Below are positions 35,676-43,934 of a DNA stretch of 64,000 nt, one piece after another. How positions within the stretch are numbered: position 1 is the stretch's first letter; each line of letters starts with the position of its first letter. Position numbers and translations under genes: made by a program. This stretch comes from Burkholderia pyrrocinia (lineage in GTDB: Bacteria; Pseudomonadota; Gammaproteobacteria; Burkholderiales; Burkholderiaceae): contig NZ_CP070977.1 of NCBI RefSeq assembly GCF_018417535.1, forward strand, positions 1,798,001-1,862,000, in the 5' to 3' direction. The notes below the pieces were generated by a model, which was not told where the DNA came from, searched no databases, and saw only the letters and a program-made list of their open reading frames with translations.

Positions 35676-36767
35676 TCAGAAGCGCTGCTGGATGCCGGCC
35701 ATCACGCCGGTCTGGTTCCGCCCCGCGCCAACGGTGCCGCCCGCCGCGACCGACGACGTGCCGAGCGCGCTGTTCGTCATGTAGCCGACCGACGTGTACA
35801 GCAACGTGCGCTTGGACAGCAGGTAGTTCGCGCGCGCCACGAACAGGTTCGAATCGTAGCGGCCGCGCAGCAGGTAGCGCAGCGCCTGTGCATCGAATGA
35901 TAGCGCCGGCGTCGCGGCGTACGTGCCGCCGGCGAAAAAGATGTCGGACTGGGCGTGGCTCGCGGCCGCCGTGTTGCGGCGAATCCAGCCCGCGCCGAGC
36001 TTCGCGGCGCCGAACTTCACGTATGCGTCGACGATGGTGCGCGTATCCGTGTACCCGGGGCTCGACAGCGGCGCCGACGCGCCGGTGCCGCCGTGCATGA
36101 CGTCGTAGGACGCGGCCGCGCCGAACTGCGGTGCGTCGTACGCAACCATCATCGTGTATTGCCGGCATGCGACGGGGTCGCCCGGCACGTTGCCCGCGCA
36201 GTTCGTCGCCGACGGGCCGGCCGGGCCCGCGCCGTCGCGGCCCGTGCTGTAGGTGCCGCCGACCGTCACCCCGCTGAAGCGGCCGAGATAACCGAGTGCG
36301 TTGTCGCTGCGCGCGTTCGGCAGGTAGCTGTCGAAGCTCGCCATCGAATGGATCGACGGGCCGATCACGTCCGCGTTGAGCAGCACGAGCATCGACATGT
36401 TCATCTGCCGCCCGAGCGTGACCGCCCCGTACGGCGAATCGATGCCGACGTTCGCCTGCCGGCCGAACATCCGGCCGCCGTAGTTCAGCGCGCCGGAATT
36501 CATCGCGAAACCGTTCTCGAGCACGAAGAACGCGCGGTAGCCGCCGCCGAGATCCTCGACGCCGCGCAGGCCGAAGCGCGACGGCACCTCGCCCGTCAGC
36601 GACGGCATGCCGACGACCGATCCGCCGCCTGCCGCGTGGTTGTAGTACTGCACGCCGGTGTCGACGATGCCGTATAGCGTTACGCTGCTTTGTGCCTGCG
36701 CGTGCGGCGACGCGACGGCGGCCGCCGCGAACGAAACGGCCGTCGCGGCCGTGCGGAATTGTTTCAT
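35676..36767 (-). CDS. Gram-negative general porin, Burkholderia OpcP/OmpC type
   Basis: Outer-membrane diffusion channel of 363 residues. Signal peptide residues 1-25 (VSFAAAAVASPHAQA-Q). The mature protein starts SSVTLYGIVDTGVQYY, the classic beta-proteobacterial porin opening. Loop and strand motifs include SRFGLRGVEDLGGGYRAFFVLENGF and YGAVTLGRQ, and it ends GVMAGIQQRF with the terminal Phe needed for outer-membrane insertion. AGACTCCC reads as a purine-rich ribosome site on the coding strand (GGGAGTCT). It follows the cytochrome gene by 122 bp, with a strong hairpin between. It may admit the substrate of the neighbouring molybdenum hydroxylase. Confidence 0.92.
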   Translation of the reverse strand: MKQFRTAATAVSFAAAAVASPHAQAQSSVTLYGIVDTGVQYYNHAAGGGSVVGMPSLTGEVPSRFGLRGVEDLGGGYRAFFVLENGFAMNSGALNYGGRMFGRQANVGIDSPYGAVTLGRQMNMSMLVLLNADVIGPSIHSMASFDSYLPNARSDNALGYLGRFSGVTVGGTYSTGRDGAGPAGPSATNCAGNVPGDPVACRQYTMMVAYDAPQFGAAASYDVMHGGTGASAPLSSPGYTDTRTIVDAYVKFGAAKLGAGWIRRNTAAASHAQSDIFFAGGTYAATPALSFDAQALRYLLRGRYDSNLFVARANYLLSKRTLLYTSVGYMTNSALGTSSVAAGGTVGAGRNQTGVMAGIQQRF

Positions 36768-36849
36768 GGGAGTCTCCAGACCTGTCGTGTAGTTGTGCTT
36801 GATATTGATCGGCAGCCCGTTTCCGACAAACCGGGACTGCCGTGCTGCC

Positions 36850-36886
36850 CGGTTTGCGCCGGCCCTGCGTGCGCCGGCGCAAACCG
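36850..36886 (-). repeat. Perfect 14-bp stem hairpin between the cytochrome and porin genes
   Basis: CGGTTTGCGCCGGC (36850-36863) pairs perfectly with GCCGGCGCAAACCG (36873-36886) across a 9-nt loop, beginning 3 bp after the cytochrome c stop codon. No U-run follows on the minus strand, so it is not a textbook terminator. It may be a transcription-dampening or mRNA-protecting hairpin that sets porin against oxidoreductase expression. A second, imperfect hairpin lies at about 36821-36850. Confidence 0.65.
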
Positions 36887-36889
36887 TCG

Positions 36890-37240
36890 TTACGGCGTAT
36901 GCGCGCCGGCCAGGATCCAGTCGGCAAGCCGCCTCGCGTCGCCGGCGTCGATGCGGTTCGGCGGCATCGGCACCGCGCCCCATGCGCCGGTGCTGCCGTT
37001 GCGGATGTGCGATGCAAGCCTGTCGGCCGCGCCGGGGTCGTTCGCGTAGCGCGCCGCGACGTCGCGATAGGCGGGGCCGACCAGCTTGCGGTCGATCGCG
37101 TGGCAGCCCAGGCATGCATGGCGTTCGGCGAGTTGCCGGGCGAGCGTGCCGTCGGCCGGAGGCGCCGCGACGGCCGGTGTCGCGACGATCGCCGCGCATG
37201 ACGCGATGACGGAGATGGCCCGTAATTGAATTCGGAACAT
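36890..37240 (-). CDS. Periplasmic cytochrome c, class I
   Basis: A 116-residue electron carrier. Signal peptide about 1-25 (VIASCAAIVATPAVA-A). The mature cytochrome has CLGCH (Cys43, Cys46, His47), then AIDRKLVGPAYRDVAARY typical of cytochrome c551-type proteins, and a Met ligand in VPMPPN. It begins 33 bp after the stop of the molybdenum-subunit gene and reads the same way. It is therefore the likely electron acceptor of that enzyme, as in three-component cytochrome-linked aldehyde or nicotinate dehydrogenases. Confidence 0.88.
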   Translation of the reverse strand: MFRIQLRAISVIASCAAIVATPAVAAPPADGTLARQLAERHACLGCHAIDRKLVGPAYRDVAARYANDPGAADRLASHIRNGSTGAWGAVPMPPNRIDAGDARRLADWILAGAHTP

Positions 37241-37273
37241 GGTGATGACCGGATGAGTGGAGAAACGGGCCGC

Positions 37274-39478
37274 TCAGGACGCGAGCGGAACAGAAAACGG
37301 CATCGAACGCGGGCGCTCGCCCGTCGCGCGCCAGATCGCGTCGGCAACCGCCGGCGCGACGGGCGGCAGCGCAACCTCGCCGCAGCCCTGCGGTTCGCGG
37401 TCGCTGTCGACGATCACGACCTCGACCTTCGGCATGTCGGCCAGGCCCAGCAGCGGGTAGTCGGCGAAATTTCCCTGCACGACCGCGCCATGCTCGAACG
37501 TGATTTCGCTGCGGAACGTGTTGGTCAGCGCGAAGCCGATCCCGCCTTCGACCATCTCGCGGATCAGCAGCGGATTGATCGGGCGGCCGCAATCGATGCC
37601 GCACACGATCCGCTCGAGCCTCACCTTGCCGCCCGTCACGCGCACTTCGGCGATCGTCGCGACGTGCGTGCTGAACGCGCCGCCTCGCCCCGTGTACAGC
37701 GAATACGCGACGCCGCGCGACACGCCCGCCGGCGCGCGGCCGAACCAGTTCGCGCGCACGGCCGTCGCGTCGAGCACGCGCAGCGCGAGCGGGTCGTGCT
37801 TGAGCAGCGCGCGCCGGTATCGCACCGGGTCGGCCTGCGCGGTGTGTGCGAGCTCGTTCACGAAGCTTTCGAGGAAGAACACGCTCGACGTGCTGCCGAC
37901 GCTGCGCATGAAGCTGACCGGGATCGGCTGCATCACCGTGACCGAATCGACGAGCAGGTTCGGCACGTCGTAGCAAAGGTCGTAGAGACCGTCGAGCATC
38001 GTCTCGTCCCAGCCGCCGGCCTTCTCGTACATGTCGCGCTTGATCGCCGCGTACAGCGAATGCCCGGCGACGCGTGCATGCAGCGCGACCGGCAGCCCGT
38101 CGCGGCCGAGCGCCGCGCGCAGGCGCGCGGACGCGCACGGCCGGTAGAAGCCGTGCCGGATGTCGTCCTCGCGCGAACGGATCACCTTCACCGGCCGGCC
38201 GACCGCCTTCGACGCGACGGCCGCGTGCACGACGAAGTCGGGCACGTACTTGCGGCCGAAGCTGCCGCCGAGAAACGTCGTATTGACGACGACCCGGTCC
38301 GCCGGCACGCCGAACAGCGACGACAGCGCCCAGCGCACCTTGTCCTGCCCCTGGACCGGCCCCCACACTTCGATGTCGTTCGCCCGCACGTGCACGGTCG
38401 CGTTCACCGGCTCCATCGTCGCGTGGACGATGTACGGCGTGTGGTAATCGGCTTCGACGACCGTGCCGGCCTCGGCGAGACGGCGTTCGGGCTCGCCGAT
38501 CGTCGTCGCGACGACCGCGTGTGCGGCCTGCAGCGCACCCTTGCGCTGCGCAAGGATCGTCGCGCTGTCGAATGCCGCCGTCGGGCCCGCGTCCCACGCG
38601 ACGTCGGCCGCGTCGCACGCCTTCTTCGCCTGCCAGTAGCTCTGCGCGACGACGATCACCGCATCCTTCGCGAGCACGACGTCGACCACACCCGGCATCG
38701 CGCGCACCGCGTCGCGGTTCTTCACCGCCACGGGCTTGCCGTTCAGCGTCGGCGCCATCGTCAGCGCACCGACCAGCATGTCGGGCACCTGCACGTCGAT
38801 GCCGTAGATCGCGCTGCCGTCGACCTTGGCCGGCACGTCGAGCTTGTGCAGCGCTGCGCCGATCAGCGTATGCGCGGAGGCGGGCTTCAAGCGGGGATTC
38901 GATTCGGGCGGGAGCTTCGCCGCGTCGTCGACGAGCGCGCCGTACGACAGCGAACGGCCGCTCTGCAAGTGGATCACGCGGCCGTCGCGCGTCGCGCATT
39001 GCGTCGCACGCACGCCGAGCCGCGCGGCGCCCGCCTTCAGGAATGCCGCGCGCGCCTGTGCGCCCGCGATTCGCAGCCGCGTGTAGAACATCGTCACCGA
39101 CATCGACGCGCCAACGAACTGTTGCGGCGGCTCGTTCGCCGCGTGGATCCGGTACGCGTCGCGCCCGGTGACGAACTCGACCGTCACGCTGCGCCAGTCC
39201 GCATCCATCTCGTCGGCCAGCACCTGCGGCAACCCGGTATACACGCCCTGCCCGACCTCCGCCTGCGACAGGCCGATGATCGTTCGGCCGTCGGCATCGA
39301 CGCGCACCCAGTCGTTGATCTCGCGAAAGCGTGCGCCGTCGCCGGCCGCTTGCACGACGCCGCTGATCGACAGCGGCAGCAACAGGCTGCCCGCCAGCGC
39401 CGCGCCGCTCGTCAGGAACATCCGCCGCGACGCGTTCGGCGTGCGCTCCGCTTGCACCGCGTCAGCCCGCCGCGACAT
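37274..39478 (-). CDS. Tat-exported molybdenum hydroxylase large subunit (IorB-type)
   Basis: A 734-residue xanthine-oxidase-family subunit that should bind molybdopterin and hydroxylate an aldehyde or N-heterocycle. The N-terminus carries a twin-arginine signal ([20 protein letters not shown]), showing export with cofactor. The body has family motifs such as [52 protein letters not shown] and [19 protein letters not shown]. No FAD subunit is encoded nearby, which fits the isoquinoline-1-oxidoreductase/cytochrome-linked subgroup. It overlaps the 2Fe-2S subunit gene by 17 bp and is followed by a cytochrome c. The substrate cannot be told from sequence. Confidence 0.88.
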   Translation of the reverse strand: MSRRADAVQAERTPNASRRMFLTSGAALAGSLLLPLSISGVVQAAGDGARFREINDWVRVDADGRTIIGLSQAEVGQGVYTGLPQVLADEMDADWRSVTVEFVTGRDAYRIHAANEPPQQFVGASMSVTMFYTRLRIAGAQARAAFLKAGAARLGVRATQCATRDGRVIHLQSGRSLSYGALVDDAAKLPPESNPRLKPASAHTLIGAALHKLDVPAKVDGSAIYGIDVQVPDMLVGALTMAPTLNGKPVAVKNRDAVRAMPGVVDVVLAKDAVIVVAQSYWQAKKACDAADVAWDAGPTAAFDSATILAQRKGALQAAHAVVATTIGEPERRLAEAGTVVEADYHTPYIVHATMEPVNATVHVRANDIEVWGPVQGQDKVRWALSSLFGVPADRVVVNTTFLGGSFGRKYVPDFVVHAAVASKAVGRPVKVIRSREDDIRHGFYRPCASARLRAALGRDGLPVALHARVAGHSLYAAIKRDMYEKAGGWDETMLDGLYDLCYDVPNLLVDSVTVMQPIPVSFMRSVGSTSSVFFLESFVNELAHTAQADPVRYRRALLKHDPLALRVLDATAVRANWFGRAPAGVSRGVAYSLYTGRGGAFSTHVATIAEVRVTGGKVRLERIVCGIDCGRPINPLLIREMVEGGIGFALTNTFRSEITFEHGAVVQGNFADYPLLGLADMPKVEVVIVDSDREPQGCGEVALPPVAPAVADAIWRATGERPRSMPFSVPLAS

Positions 39479-39902
39479 GGATCGCCTCGCGGATGCGTTG
39501 ATAGGTCGCGCAGCGACACAGGTTCGTGACGGCCTGATCGATCTGCGCGTCGGTCGGCTTGCGGTGCTGCGCGAGCAGCGCGGCGGCGGCCATCACCATG
39601 CCCGACTGGCAGTAGCCGCACTGCGGCACGTCCTTTTCGATCCACGCGCGCTGCACCGGATGCGAGCGATCGTGCGACAACCCCTCGATCGTCGTGATCG
39701 ACCGGCCCGCGACACTCGCGACCGGCAGCACGCACGAACGCGTTGCCTCGCCGTCCAGATGCACGGTGCAGGCACCGCACGCGCCGATCCCGCAGCCGAA
39801 TTTGGTGCCGGTCAGTTTCGCCGCGTCGCGAATGACCCACAGCAGCGGTGTATCGGGATCGCCGTCGAAATCGAATGGCTGCCCGTTCAGCGTGAAGCGC
39901 AT
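39462..39902 (-). CDS. 2Fe-2S subunit of molybdenum hydroxylase (IorA-type)
   Basis: A 146-residue iron-sulfur protein that moves electrons from the molybdenum centre. The N-terminal plant-ferredoxin-type cluster is in [18 protein letters not shown], with the fourth Cys in RSCVLPV. The C-terminal helical domain carries the second cluster: [11 protein letters not shown] and [15 protein letters not shown]. It has no signal peptide, so it presumably leaves the cell in complex with the Tat-signalled large subunit. GGGAGGTGG precedes the ATG. First gene of the 2Fe-2S, Mo-subunit, cytochrome series. Confidence 0.93.
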   Translation of the reverse strand: MRFTLNGQPFDFDGDPDTPLLWVIRDAAKLTGTKFGCGIGACGACTVHLDGEATRSCVLPVASVAGRSITTIEGLSHDRSHPVQRAWIEKDVPQCGYCQSGMVMAAAALLAQHRKPTDAQIDQAVTNLCRCATYQRIREAIHVAAG

Positions 39903-40245
39903 CGTCCACCTCCCTTGTTCCGCATCGCCCGTTCGCCACCCGGTGGGTGACGGCGATGGATTGAGGGAGATTCTTCGCGGCGCAAAAAGCCACGCCAATG
40001 ACCTTTGTTCCCGAAAAAGGCACCGATCGTCCAGATCGTTTCCGCTGACGATTCGCGGCGGAAGCGGTGCCGGCAACCGCGTGCGCGCGGTGCGGGGGAA
40101 TGGCCGGCACGGCGGGAACGATGCGGCCACGCTGCCGACGGCATCGGCCGCCGATCGGCGCTACGCGCGATCCCGCCTTGACCGCGCACGGCGATCGACT
40201 ATCGTGAGTCCATGCCCACCGCGGTGCCCTTCACGGGAACACGCC
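39903..40245. other. Divergent intergenic region
   Basis: 343 bp between the molybdenum hydroxylase operon (left) and the VOC gene (right). Frames crossing it are extensions without ribosome sites. The right part holds the VOC promoter. The left part (39950-40030) contains A-runs near GCAAAAAGCC and CCCGAAAAAGGC that may belong to the leftward promoter. No operator was recognised. Confidence 0.45.
40178..40205 (+). promoter_or_regulatory. Candidate promoter of the VOC-family gene
   Basis: TTGACC at 40178-40183 and TATCGT at 40200-40205 are spaced by 16 bp. The predicted start lies about 34 bases before the ATG at 40246. Confidence 0.45.
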
Positions 40246-40629
40246 ATGAACGCCCAGCTCAACCATACGATCGTCTGGTGCCGCGACAAGCGCGCGTCGA
40301 GCCGCTTCCTCACCGAGCTTCTGGAATTGCCGCCGCCGACGCCGTTCGGCGCGATGCTGGTCGTCCCGCTCGACAACGGCGTGTCGCTCGATTTTTACGA
40401 AAAAACGGGGGAGATCGCGGCGCAGCATTACGCGTTCCTGATCGACGAAGCCGGCTTCGATCGCGTGTTCGCGCGCATTCGCGAGCGCGGGCTGCCGCAC
40501 TGGGCCGATCCGGCAAAGCGGCAACCCGGCGACATCTACCGCCACAACGGCGGCCGCGGCGTGTATTTCGACGATCCGGACGGCCACTTCCTCGAAGTGA
40601 TGACGCGGCCGTATGCGCTGAACGGCTAG
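40246..40629 (+). CDS. VOC/glyoxalase-fold protein
   Basis: A 127-residue protein of the vicinal-oxygen-chelate superfamily. It starts LNHTIVWCRDKRASSRFLTELL, has the paired beta-alpha-beta-beta-beta units, and ends VYFDDPDGHFLEVMTRPY. Likely metal ligands are the His of LNHTIV and the Glu of HFLEV, the usual ends of the VOC site. This group spans glyoxalases, dioxygenases and antibiotic-binding proteins, so the reaction is unknown. The ATG at 40246 follows ACGGGAAC and the promoter at 40178. A longer frame back to 39694 runs across the iron-sulfur gene and is not credible. Confidence 0.8.
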   Translation: MNAQLNHTIVWCRDKRASSRFLTELLELPPPTPFGAMLVVPLDNGVSLDFYEKTGEIAAQHYAFLIDEAGFDRVFARIRERGLPHWADPAKRQPGDIYRHNGGRGVYFDDPDGHFLEVMTRPYALNG

Positions 40630-40718
40630 CTCGGCAGGCAGGCCGGCCGGCGTTGCGCCGGCCGGTATTGCGCGGCGCGGGTGCCGACCTGTTTCGGGCG
40701 ACATCCGGCCGGCTGCCG

Positions 40719-42194
40719 TTACTCGGTGGTCGCCGCTGTCTTGCGCGGACGACGCGCGCGCGGCGCCGCCTTGCGGGCCGGCTTCTTCGGCTTCGCGGCG
40801 GCCGGTGCTTCGGCAGCCGATTCAGCAACCGATTCGACCGGCGCCGCGCCATGCGACGGCTGGGCAGCGGCAACCTCGCCGCCAAAATCGCCTGCTGCCG
40901 GCTCGGCGTGCGTCACCGCGGCATGCCGATCATCGCCCGGCTCCGCGTCGCGATGTGCGTCGTCGGCATGCTTGCCGTGCGCGTGCTTGTCGCCACCGTG
41001 CTTCGCCGCGTCATGCGCGGTGTCGTCCGGCTTCCCGGCCTCGTGACGGCCGGCGCTCTTCGCGGCGGCGCCCTTCCTCGCACCGGTCTTCTTCGCCGCG
41101 CTCTTGCGCGCACGCTTGCGGCCATCCTTCGCGTCGCCGTGCGGTTCAGCCGCGTCGGCCGTGACGGCAGGCGCGAGCCCCGCTATGTCGGCGACTTCGG
41201 CAACGACCGCCTCTTGCGCTTCGACCTGCACGCTTTCGTGCACGACCGCTTCCGCCCGCTGCCCGCGACGTCGCGGCTCGCGCCCGGCCCGCGCCGGCTC
41301 CGCCGCACGCGTGCCGTGGTGCGCGGCGGCGGCGCCTTCACCGCCTGCCGCGGCCTGCTCCGTGGCCGCAGACTGGCGTGCCCGCGACACGAACGCGCCC
41401 GACTTGTCGTCGCGCCCCACTTCGAGCAGGCCGCGCGCCTGCGCCTCGTCGAGCAGGTTGCCGAACGCGCGGAACCCGTAGTACGACTCGTTGAAATCCG
41501 GCTTGCGGCGCTTGATCGCGCTCTTGAGCACCGACGCCCAGATCTTGCCCACATCGTCGCGCTCCGACGCGAGCGCGTCGAACGTCTCGACCGCCAGCGC
41601 GATCGCCTCGGCCTTGCGCGCGTCCATGTCGTGCTTGCGCGACGGCTCGTCGGGCCGCTTCGCGCCGCCGTTACCGGCGCGCTGCTGTTGTTCGCGCTTC
41701 GCGAGCGTGCGCTGCTGCTCGCGCACCAGATCGTCGTAGAAGATGAATTCGTCGCAGTTCGCGACCAGCAGGTCCGACGTCGATTTCTTCACGCCGACGC
41801 CGATCACCTTCTTCGCGTTCTCGCGCAGCTTCGACACGAGCGGCGAAAAATCCGAGTCGCCGCTGATGATCACGAACGTATCGACATGCGACTTCGTGTA
41901 GCAAAGGTCGAGCGCGTCCACGACGAGCCGGATGTCGGCCGAATTCTTGCCCGACTGGCGCACGTGCGGAATCTCGATCAACTCGAAGCTCGCCTCGTGC
42001 ATCGACGCCTTGAAGCCCTTGTAGCGATCCCAGTCGCAATAGGCCTTCTTCACGACGATGCTGCCCTTCAGCAGCAAGCGCTCCAGCACGGGCTGGATGT
42101 CGAATTTCTCGTACTTCGCGTCGCGCACGCCGAGCGCGACGTTCTCGAAGTCGCAGAACACGGCCATGCTGACGTTGTCCAGAGGTAATGCCAT
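40719..42194 (-). CDS. NYN (PIN-like) domain protein with LOTUS/OST-HTH domain and long basic tail
   Basis: A 491-residue protein likely to act on RNA. Residues 8-160 are a LabA-type NYN nuclease fold: AVFCDFENVALG with Asp15, then SADIRLVVDAL (Asp87, Asp93) and the SGDSDFSPLV motif (Asp113, Asp115), which together make the acidic metal site. A LOTUS/OST-HTH domain follows at about 205-285 (KIWASVLKSAIKRRKPDFNESYYGFRAFGNLL). From about 290 on, the chain is low-complexity, rich in Ala, Lys, Arg, His and Asp, and ends AAPRARRPRKTAATTE, probably disordered and nucleic-acid binding. TTGGAG precedes the ATG at 42194. Confidence 0.87.
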   Translation of the reverse strand: MALPLDNVSMAVFCDFENVALGVRDAKYEKFDIQPVLERLLLKGSIVVKKAYCDWDRYKGFKASMHEASFELIEIPHVRQSGKNSADIRLVVDALDLCYTKSHVDTFVIISGDSDFSPLVSKLRENAKKVIGVGVKKSTSDLLVANCDEFIFYDDLVREQQRTLAKREQQQRAGNGGAKRPDEPSRKHDMDARKAEAIALAVETFDALASERDDVGKIWASVLKSAIKRRKPDFNESYYGFRAFGNLLDEAQARGLLEVGRDDKSGAFVSRARQSAATEQAAAGGEGAAAAHHGTRAAEPARAGREPRRRGQRAEAVVHESVQVEAQEAVVAEVADIAGLAPAVTADAAEPHGDAKDGRKRARKSAAKKTGARKGAAAKSAGRHEAGKPDDTAHDAAKHGGDKHAHGKHADDAHRDAEPGDDRHAAVTHAEPAAGDFGGEVAAAQPSHGAAPVESVAESAAEAPAAAKPKKPARKAAPRARRPRKTAATTE

Positions 42195-42342
42195 GTGTAC
42201 TCCAACCAGTGGGCCGACGCGTTATAGAGCGTAGCGGCGAAAAATGCATCGCGCACATGATAGCCGGTCGGCGCGTCATTCCCGAATCCGTGTGAATGAA
42301 TGACCGCCCGAACGCCCGCCGTGTCGCCGGGAACCGCGGACC

Positions 42343-42368
42343 CGCGCCGGTATGTCCGCGCCGGTATG
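42343..42368. repeat. Short 14-bp-period direct repeat
   Basis: CGCGCCGGTATG occurs at 42343-42354 and again at 42357-42368, so a 14-bp unit is tandemly duplicated in the 278-bp gap between the NYN gene and the NAD(P)-binding gene. It may be a simple slippage duplication or part of a regulatory site. Confidence 0.5.
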
Positions 42369-42472
42369 CCCCTTAATACCTGTCCGCCGTCGGGCCAAAT
42401 CGACATTACACTTGAGTTATTGGTCGTCCGTCCCTATCTGGAAGGATGACGTATCGAGCAAGGAGCAGTTTC

Positions 42473-43102
42473 ATGACGACGAAGGTACTGCTGATTGGCG
42501 CGACCGGCCGCACGGGTCAGGCCTGCGCGGATCTGCTGCTCAAGCAGCCGGAGTTCGAGGTCACGGCGCTCGTGCGCCGGCACGGCTATGCGCTGGCGGG
42601 CGCGCGGGTCGTCGAGGCCGATCTGACGAACGATTTCTCGCACGCGTTCCAGGGCATCGCGCACGTGATCTACGCGGCCGGCTCGGCCGAAACGGACGGC
42701 GCGGTCGAAGAGGAACAGGTCGACCGCGACGCGGTCGCCCGCGCGGCCGAATACGCGCTTGCCTACAACGCGCAGAAGCTCGTGGTGATCAGCTCGCTGT
42801 CCGCGTACCGGCCCGAGCACGGCCCCGACGCGCTGCGCCACTATTCGCAGATGAAGCGCGAAGGCGACGAGCGCGTGATCGCGTCGGGCGTCGACTACGT
42901 GATCCTGCGCCCCGGCCCGCTCGCGGACGAGCCGGGCGTCGGCAAGATCGCGCTGACCGACGCGTGGCTCGACCCCGCGCCGCCGGTGTCGCGCCAGGAC
43001 GTAGCATGGGCCGCGATCGAGGCGATCAAGCTCGGCATCTCGCGCAAGATCGTCGGCTTCGTCGGCGGCGGCGTGCCGATCGAGCAGGCATTGCGCGCGT
43101 AG
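42473..43102 (+). CDS. NAD(P)-binding epimerase-like protein (atypical SDR)
   Basis: A 209-residue Rossmann-fold protein. The dinucleotide motif is GATGRTGQ at residues 8-15, followed by an NmrA/YwnB-like layout: VIYAAGSAETDG, KLVVISSLSAYRPE, YSQMKREGDERV with the SDR-like Tyr/Lys spacing altered, and DYVILRPGPLADEPG. Such proteins act as flavin reductases, sugar-nucleotide modifiers or redox sensors; which one applies here is unknown. The ATG at 42473 follows AAGGAG and is preferred over 42446. It is a single gene between opposing neighbours. Confidence 0.85.
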   Translation: MTTKVLLIGATGRTGQACADLLLKQPEFEVTALVRRHGYALAGARVVEADLTNDFSHAFQGIAHVIYAAGSAETDGAVEEEQVDRDAVARAAEYALAYNAQKLVVISSLSAYRPEHGPDALRHYSQMKREGDERVIASGVDYVILRPGPLADEPGVGKIALTDAWLDPAPPVSRQDVAWAAIEAIKLGISRKIVGFVGGGVPIEQALRA

Positions 43103-43201
43103 CGCAGCGCCCCGTGCGCCGCCGCCGCGGCGCCGCGCGTTTTCCCCTGCCCGCGGCCCGCACGACGGGCCGCTTCGACGCCCGGGGTCTGTTCCGGCCG
43201 C

Positions 43202-43750
43202 TTACTGCTTCGGATGCGCGTCGGCCCACGCCTTCACGGCGGCGAGCGTGTTCTCGACGTGCTTGTCGGGCGACAGGCTCGTGTATTCGTAGAGAATCTT
43301 CCCTTCCGGCGAAATCACGTAGGACACGCGGTTCGCGCGGTCGAGCGCCGGCAGCTTCGCGTCGTATTCGCGGATGATCTTCGCGTCCGGGTCGGCCGCG
43401 ACCGGGAATTTGCTCCGGCACTCGCTCACCGAGAACTTCGTCAGCGTGTCGATATTGTCTGCCGAGACGCCGATCACCGTCGCGCCATAAGCCTTGTAAC
43501 GGTCGACCGCATCCGCGAACGCATGCGCCTCGATCGTGCAGCCCTTCGTGAACGCGGCCGGGTAGAAATACAGCACGACCGGGCCCTGCTTCAGCGCGTC
43601 GGCGAGCGAGTACGTGTAAGTCTTGCCGCCCAGCGACGCCTGCGTCGTGAAGTCCGGCGCCGCGGCGCCCGGCTTCAGTTGCGCCTGAGCCAACAGCGCA
43701 TGACCGGCCACCAGCGCCGCCACGGCGCCCAGCAACAGTTTTCGCTTCAT
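43202..43750 (-). CDS. Exported peroxiredoxin, BCP/PrxQ family
   Basis: A 182-residue thiol peroxidase with a signal peptide (about 1-23, LLLGAVAALVAGHALLAQA-Q), so it works in the periplasm rather than the cytoplasm like typical BCP. The peroxidatic Cys is in YFYPAAFTKGCTIEAHAF; a second Cys in SVSECRSKF may be the resolving residue. Other family parts are PGAAAPDFTTQASLGG and YVISPEGKILYEYTS. The ATG at 43750 follows GAGGACG. It converges on the NAD(P)-binding gene across 99 bp. It would reduce peroxides arising from envelope redox chemistry. Confidence 0.87.
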   Translation of the reverse strand: MKRKLLLGAVAALVAGHALLAQAQLKPGAAAPDFTTQASLGGKTYTYSLADALKQGPVVLYFYPAAFTKGCTIEAHAFADAVDRYKAYGATVIGVSADNIDTLTKFSVSECRSKFPVAADPDAKIIREYDAKLPALDRANRVSYVISPEGKILYEYTSLSPDKHVENTLAAVKAWADAHPKQ

Positions 43751-43934
43751 CTGCGTCCTCATTTCTTATAAAGTCAGCCTCGATGTAGGCCAAGTCGGCG
43801 TTCGCCTGTCGAACGCGCATGCCTGATCCGGTCCTGCGGCAGCGCCATCCGCGCCCGGCCCGTTAAAGATTCCGCACAGTCTGCCGTTATTCCTTCCGGA
43901 CAACCGGTTCCAGCCCTTCACGTCAGCGAGAAAC

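Noticed and set aside
35676..38999. 1,107-codon frame joining the porin to upstream sequence
   Set aside because: Only the last 363 codons are porin. The rest is a shadow of the cytochrome and Mo-subunit genes; the porin has its own ATG and signal peptide at 36767.
39694..40245. N-terminal extension of the VOC protein
   Set aside because: It lies antisense over the 2Fe-2S subunit gene. The VOC domain starts at 40246 with its own ribosome site and promoter.
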